This document shows positions 6,046 through 7,981 of a DNA stretch of 7,981 bases, piece after piece. Origin of the DNA: an uncultured Peptococcaceae bacterium (GTDB taxonomy: Bacteria; Bacillota; Peptococcia; Peptococcales; Peptococcaceae). Position 1 is the stretch's first letter. Every line of letters begins with the position of its first letter. The DNA lies in assembly GCA_902492275.1 (NCBI GenBank), contig CABUKW010000139.1, positions 1 through 7,981 on the forward strand, read 5' to 3'. A program made the position numbers and the translations under genes. The notes beneath the pieces are model-generated. The model did not search any database and was not told the origin of the DNA. It saw nothing but the letters and a program-made list of their open reading frames with translations.

Positions 6046-7027
6046 GCACCTGCACCACCTCATACTGTAATTCCCGCAAAAGCTGCAAATCCTGCTCAAT
6101 GGTGATGCCGCTGGTGGTCAGCATATCGCCAGAAATGGCTGCGTTGGCGCCGGAACAGAAGCACCGCCGCCCTTTATCCGGCAGCAATCCCCGTCCGCCG
6201 GCCAGACGAATAAAGGCATCGGGCAATAAAAAGCGGAATACAGCCACAATCCGGCACAAATCGTCGTTGGTCAGCCGTTCATTATTTTCATAGGGCGTGC
6301 CGGCAATGGGATTGAGCAAATTCACCGGCATCGATTTCACACCCAACTCCCGCAGCGTCAGTGCCAAATCAATGCGATCCTCCATAGTTTCCCCCAGTCC
6401 CATAATGCCGCCGCTGCACACCGTTAAACCGGTCCGTTTGGCCGCCGCAATAGCTTCCAGCTTATCCTCGTAGCTGTGGGTGGTGCAGACGCTGGTAAAA
6501 TACTGACGGGAGCTTTCCAGATTATTGTGAATTCGGCTGACGCCAGCCTCTTTCAACTGACGAAACTGATCCTCATTCAGCAAACCAAAGGAGGCGCACA
6601 CCGAAATTTTGGTCTTCTGTTTGATGACACGGATGCTTTCACATACCTGATCCACCTCCTGCTGACTCAGGCTGCGCCCCGATGTGACGATAGAATACCG
6701 AGGCACCCCTTTGTTATCGTTATAGACAGCCTGTTCCAGCAACGCCTCCGTCGATAACAGCGGATAGCTTTCCGCCGTGGTGTGATACCAGGCCGATTGG
6801 GCGCAATATTTGCAATCCTCCGAGCAACGGCCGCTTTTGCCATTGATAATGGTACACAAATCAAAGGCGTTGCCGCAAAAGGCCCGCCGGATTTCATCGG
6901 CAGCCTGACAGAGCGGCTCCAACGGCAGCTGAGCCAACTCCAGCGCAGCCCCCTTGTCCAGCTGTCCTCCCTGCAAGACTGTTTGTTTGTATTGTTCTAA
7001 GCGCTGCAAGACCTCTTCCATTTCCAT
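6038..7027 (-). CDS. bioB: Biotin synthase (radical SAM)
   Basis: 329 residues. The enzyme inserts sulphur into dethiobiotin using a radical SAM [4Fe-4S] cluster and a second Fe-S cluster as sulphur source. The radical SAM motif CSEDCKYC supplies C68, C72 and C75. Other signatures are NNLESS (168-173), VCSGGIMGLGET (203-214), NLLNPIAGTP (236-245) and RLAGGRG (274-280). Compared with E. coli BioB, the equivalents of C128, C188 and R260 are present (C144, C204, R274), but the C97 position reads RYSIVTSG, with Ser112. Extra cysteines occur at C181 and C289/C291. This pattern fits the alternative BioB type of gut Firmicutes with an auxiliary [4Fe-4S] cluster. Two starts are close: 7027 (GAGG 9 nt before) and 7021 (GAGG 7 nt before). 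It lies 35 bp after bioY and overlaps bioD. Confidence 0.97.
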   Translation of the reverse strand: MEMEEVLQRLEQYKQTVLQGGQLDKGAALELAQLPLEPLCQAADEIRRAFCGNAFDLCTIINGKSGRCSEDCKYCAQSAWYHTTAESYPLLSTEALLEQAVYNDNKGVPRYSIVTSGRSLSQQEVDQVCESIRVIKQKTKISVCASFGLLNEDQFRQLKEAGVSRIHNNLESSRQYFTSVCTTHSYEDKLEAIAAAKRTGLTVCSGGIMGLGETMEDRIDLALTLRELGVKSMPVNLLNPIAGTPYENNERLTNDDLCRIVAVFRFLLPDAFIRLAGGRGLLPDKGRRCFCSGANAAISGDMLTTSGITIEQDLQLLRELQYEVVQVHD

Positions 7028-7062
7028 TCCTCATTTCCTCATAATTTCTCCCAATTCCCCAA

Positions 7063-7626
7063 TCAACGGCTTTGCAGACCCTGTATCTGCGGCAGCAGCC
7101 GTTTTCCCAGCAGCGCGCTGACCACGCACAGCGCCAAATCTCCAGGCAGCGGCAAGAAGAAGCAGGTAACCATCAGCGGCCAAAAGGTGATGGTATTGCC
7201 CAGCACAAAATTGCTAATCCAATAGCAATAGACCGTACCGCAGGTATACACCACCAGCAAACCGGCCAACGCCGCCAGCAGCAGCCATTTGAAATCAGGC
7301 TCCCGCTTGGCCCAGGCGATTTTGCCTGTCAGCCAGGTGCCGACAATAAACCCCAGCAAATAGCCGAAGGTCGGCTGGAATACATAGCCTGGCCCGCCGC
7401 CCTGGGTAAACACCGGCACGCCCACCAATCCCAGCAGCACGTAAACCAATACGCTCAGCGCGCCCAGCTTAGGCCCCAACAATAAACCTGCCATCGTTGT
7501 AAACCAAAACTGTAATGTAAAGGGTACCAGCGGCACCGGAATGCGAATAAAGGCCCCCACCGCCACCAAAGCCGTGAATAGAGCGCATAATAACAAGGCT
7601 GTCGTTTTGCGATACTGTGTTGTCAT
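7063..7626 (-). CDS. bioY: Biotin transporter BioY (ECF substrate-binding subunit)
   Basis: 187 residues, about six hydrophobic segments, typical for BioY. It is the membrane S-component that binds biotin and works with an ECF energy module (EcfA/EcfA'/EcfT), which is not encoded in this window. Diagnostic features are RIPVPLVPFTLQ (28-39), the LLLGPKLG turn (48-55), the BioY signature GGGPGYVFQPTFGYLLGF (76-93) and LPLPGDL (158-164). After PGDL the chain reads ALCVV, where many relatives carry a lysine (GDLIK), so part of that motif differs. The start is fixed by GGAGG at 7632-7636, only 5 nt before the ATG. It is the first gene of the biotin operon, with a consensus promoter and a BirA-type operator directly in front. 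Confidence 0.96.
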   Translation of the reverse strand: MTTQYRKTTALLLCALFTALVAVGAFIRIPVPLVPFTLQFWFTTMAGLLLGPKLGALSVLVYVLLGLVGVPVFTQGGGPGYVFQPTFGYLLGFIVGTWLTGKIAWAKREPDFKWLLLAALAGLLVVYTCGTVYCYWISNFVLGNTITFWPLMVTCFFLPLPGDLALCVVSALLGKRLLPQIQGLQSR

Positions 7627-7657
7627 GTTAACCTCCGATTAATTTAAAAGTTAACTT
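7625..7657 (-). promoter_or_regulatory. BirA (biotin repressor) operator in front of bioY
   Basis: On the - strand, AAGTTAACT and GGTTAACAT stand 15 bp apart, the half-site form and spacing known for BirA operators (TTGTTAACC/GGTTAACAA type, 14-16 bp spacer). The half-sites match each other as an inverted pair at 7 of 9 positions. The site starts just after the -10 box, covers the predicted transcription start, and overlaps the GGAGG ribosome binding site and the first bases of the bioY start codon. Repression by biotinyl-AMP-loaded BirA when biotin is plentiful is the expected mode, by analogy with the known regulon. Confidence 0.87.
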
Positions 7658-7686
7658 ATTATAGTTCTTTTCAAGATATTTGTCAA
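7658..7686 (-). promoter_or_regulatory. Perfect-consensus promoter of the bioY-bioB-bioD operon
   Basis: On the - strand, TTGACA (7681-7686) and TATAAT (7658-7663) are separated by 17 bp, matching the sigma-70/sigma-A consensus at all 12 bases. The start site should fall near 7651, inside the left half of the BirA operator, with a leader of about 25 nt. A promoter this strong with an operator on its start site fits an on/off biotin switch. Confidence 0.92.
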
Positions 7687-7757
7687 CTACCAAGAAGGAA
7701 TTATGGTTTATGTAGCGTTACAATAGATGTGAGACCAAAAAGAGGTAGAAAAAAGCA

Positions 7758-7810
7758 ATTGAGTTCATTAGAATAAAGTTACCACACCAAATCCAATGAA
7801 AGGACTCAAT
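7758..7810 (+). promoter_or_regulatory. Hairpin covering the transposase ribosome binding site
   Basis: ATTGAGTTCATT (7758-7769) can pair with the 3' arm at 7795-7810 (AATGAA plus ACTCAAT, with a small bulge). The 3' arm contains the only plausible Shine-Dalgarno sequence, AAAGGA at 7798-7803. In a transcript entering from outside the element, this fold would hide the start region of the transposase. Confidence 0.45.
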
Positions 7811-7814
7811 CGCC

Positions 7815-7981
7815 ATGGATAGTGTAGCACAGAAAACAAAACGAAACAAGAGATATTTACCGCATGAAGTGACAACCAAAATAAATGCAGTGAAATTATA
7901 TCGTCAGACAAAAGACATCAGCTTTGTATGCCGCCGATACCATATTTCCAAAGCGTCTCTCATGCGCTGGAACAAAGCATA
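7815..7981 (+). CDS. DDE-type transposase, N-terminal helix-turn-helix part only
   Basis: 55 codons are visible before the window ends; the frame is open at the edge. The start ATG follows AAAGGA with an 11-nt gap. After a basic N-terminal tail (residues 6-13, four Lys/Arg), residues 14-53 fit a transposase helix-turn-helix: YLPHEVTTKINAVKLY, then DISFVCRRYHISKASLMRW. From memory this N-terminus resembles the IS481-like/IS3-like DDE integrase transposases common in gut Clostridia. The DDE catalytic domain lies beyond the window, so the family and the integrity of the gene cannot be confirmed. Confidence 0.8.
   Translation, partial: MDSVAQKTKRNKRYLPHEVTTKINAVKLYRQTKDISFVCRRYHISKASLMRWNKA

Larger units (their letters stand above)
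7711..7981 (+). mobile_element. Left end of an insertion sequence (IS481/IS3-like), cut by the window edge
   Basis: The boundary is inferred. The sequence from TGTAGCGTTACA (7711) onward differs in composition from the bio promoter region and leads into a transposase gene at 7815. TGT is a common terminal trinucleotide for IS481-type elements. The right end and the target duplication are outside the window, so neither terminal inverted repeats nor the exact junction can be verified. The 7711-7814 leader has no other gene and contains a hairpin over the ribosome binding site. Confidence 0.6.

Noticed and set aside
6045..6099. Upstream start of bioD adding 18 residues
   Set aside because: The extra residues lie inside bioB in another frame and do not look like BioD. 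The start at 6045 has a good ribosome binding site and the family N-terminus.

Overview
The window looks like a chromosomal segment from an anaerobic Bacillota bacterium, most likely a gut Clostridia or Negativicutes relative. This is inferred from a clostridial-style UppP, strong AGGAGG-type ribosome binding sites, a BirA-box-controlled bioY-bioB-bioD cluster, a BioB that lacks one classic [2Fe-2S] cysteine, and the start of a DDE-type transposase of a kind I associate with gut Firmicutes. The species cannot be fixed from the sequence.

Left part (1-3250, + strand). A multi-spanning membrane protein whose 5' end lies outside the window overlaps by 4 nt (ATGA) a membrane-anchored protein with a C-terminal coiled coil. 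The pair ends at a strong terminator (1577-1625). Next, a near-consensus promoter (1688-1716) drives uppP (undecaprenyl-diphosphate phosphatase, lipid carrier recycling for the cell wall) and a small papain-like/NlpC-P60-like putative cysteine hydrolase. That unit ends at a 17-bp-stem hairpin (3206-3250) with T-tracts on both strands, so it probably also terminates bioA coming from the other side.

Right part (3282-7626, - strand). This is a biotin locus in transcription order bioY, bioB, bioD, a gap of 727 bp, then bioA. BioY imports biotin. BioA makes DAPA from KAPA, BioD closes it to dethiobiotin, and BioB inserts sulphur. The bioY promoter is a perfect TTGACA-17-TATAAT, followed by a 9-15-9 BirA operator that covers the predicted start site, the Shine-Dalgarno sequence and the start codon. 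No pimelate-stage gene or bioF is present here.

The bioD-bioA gap (4641-5367) is the least ordinary stretch. It contains two diverged copies of a roughly 220-270 bp element (4752-4973 and 5057-5325). Each copy carries two hairpins, and one stem shows a compensatory T-A to G-C change. A 12-bp inverted repeat lies between the copies and a 15-bp tandem duplication lies inside the second. I see no convincing gene, BirA operator or promoter there.

Right edge (about 7711-7981, + strand). The left end of an insertion sequence begins about 24 bp upstream of the bioY -35 box, and its transposase gene runs off the window.
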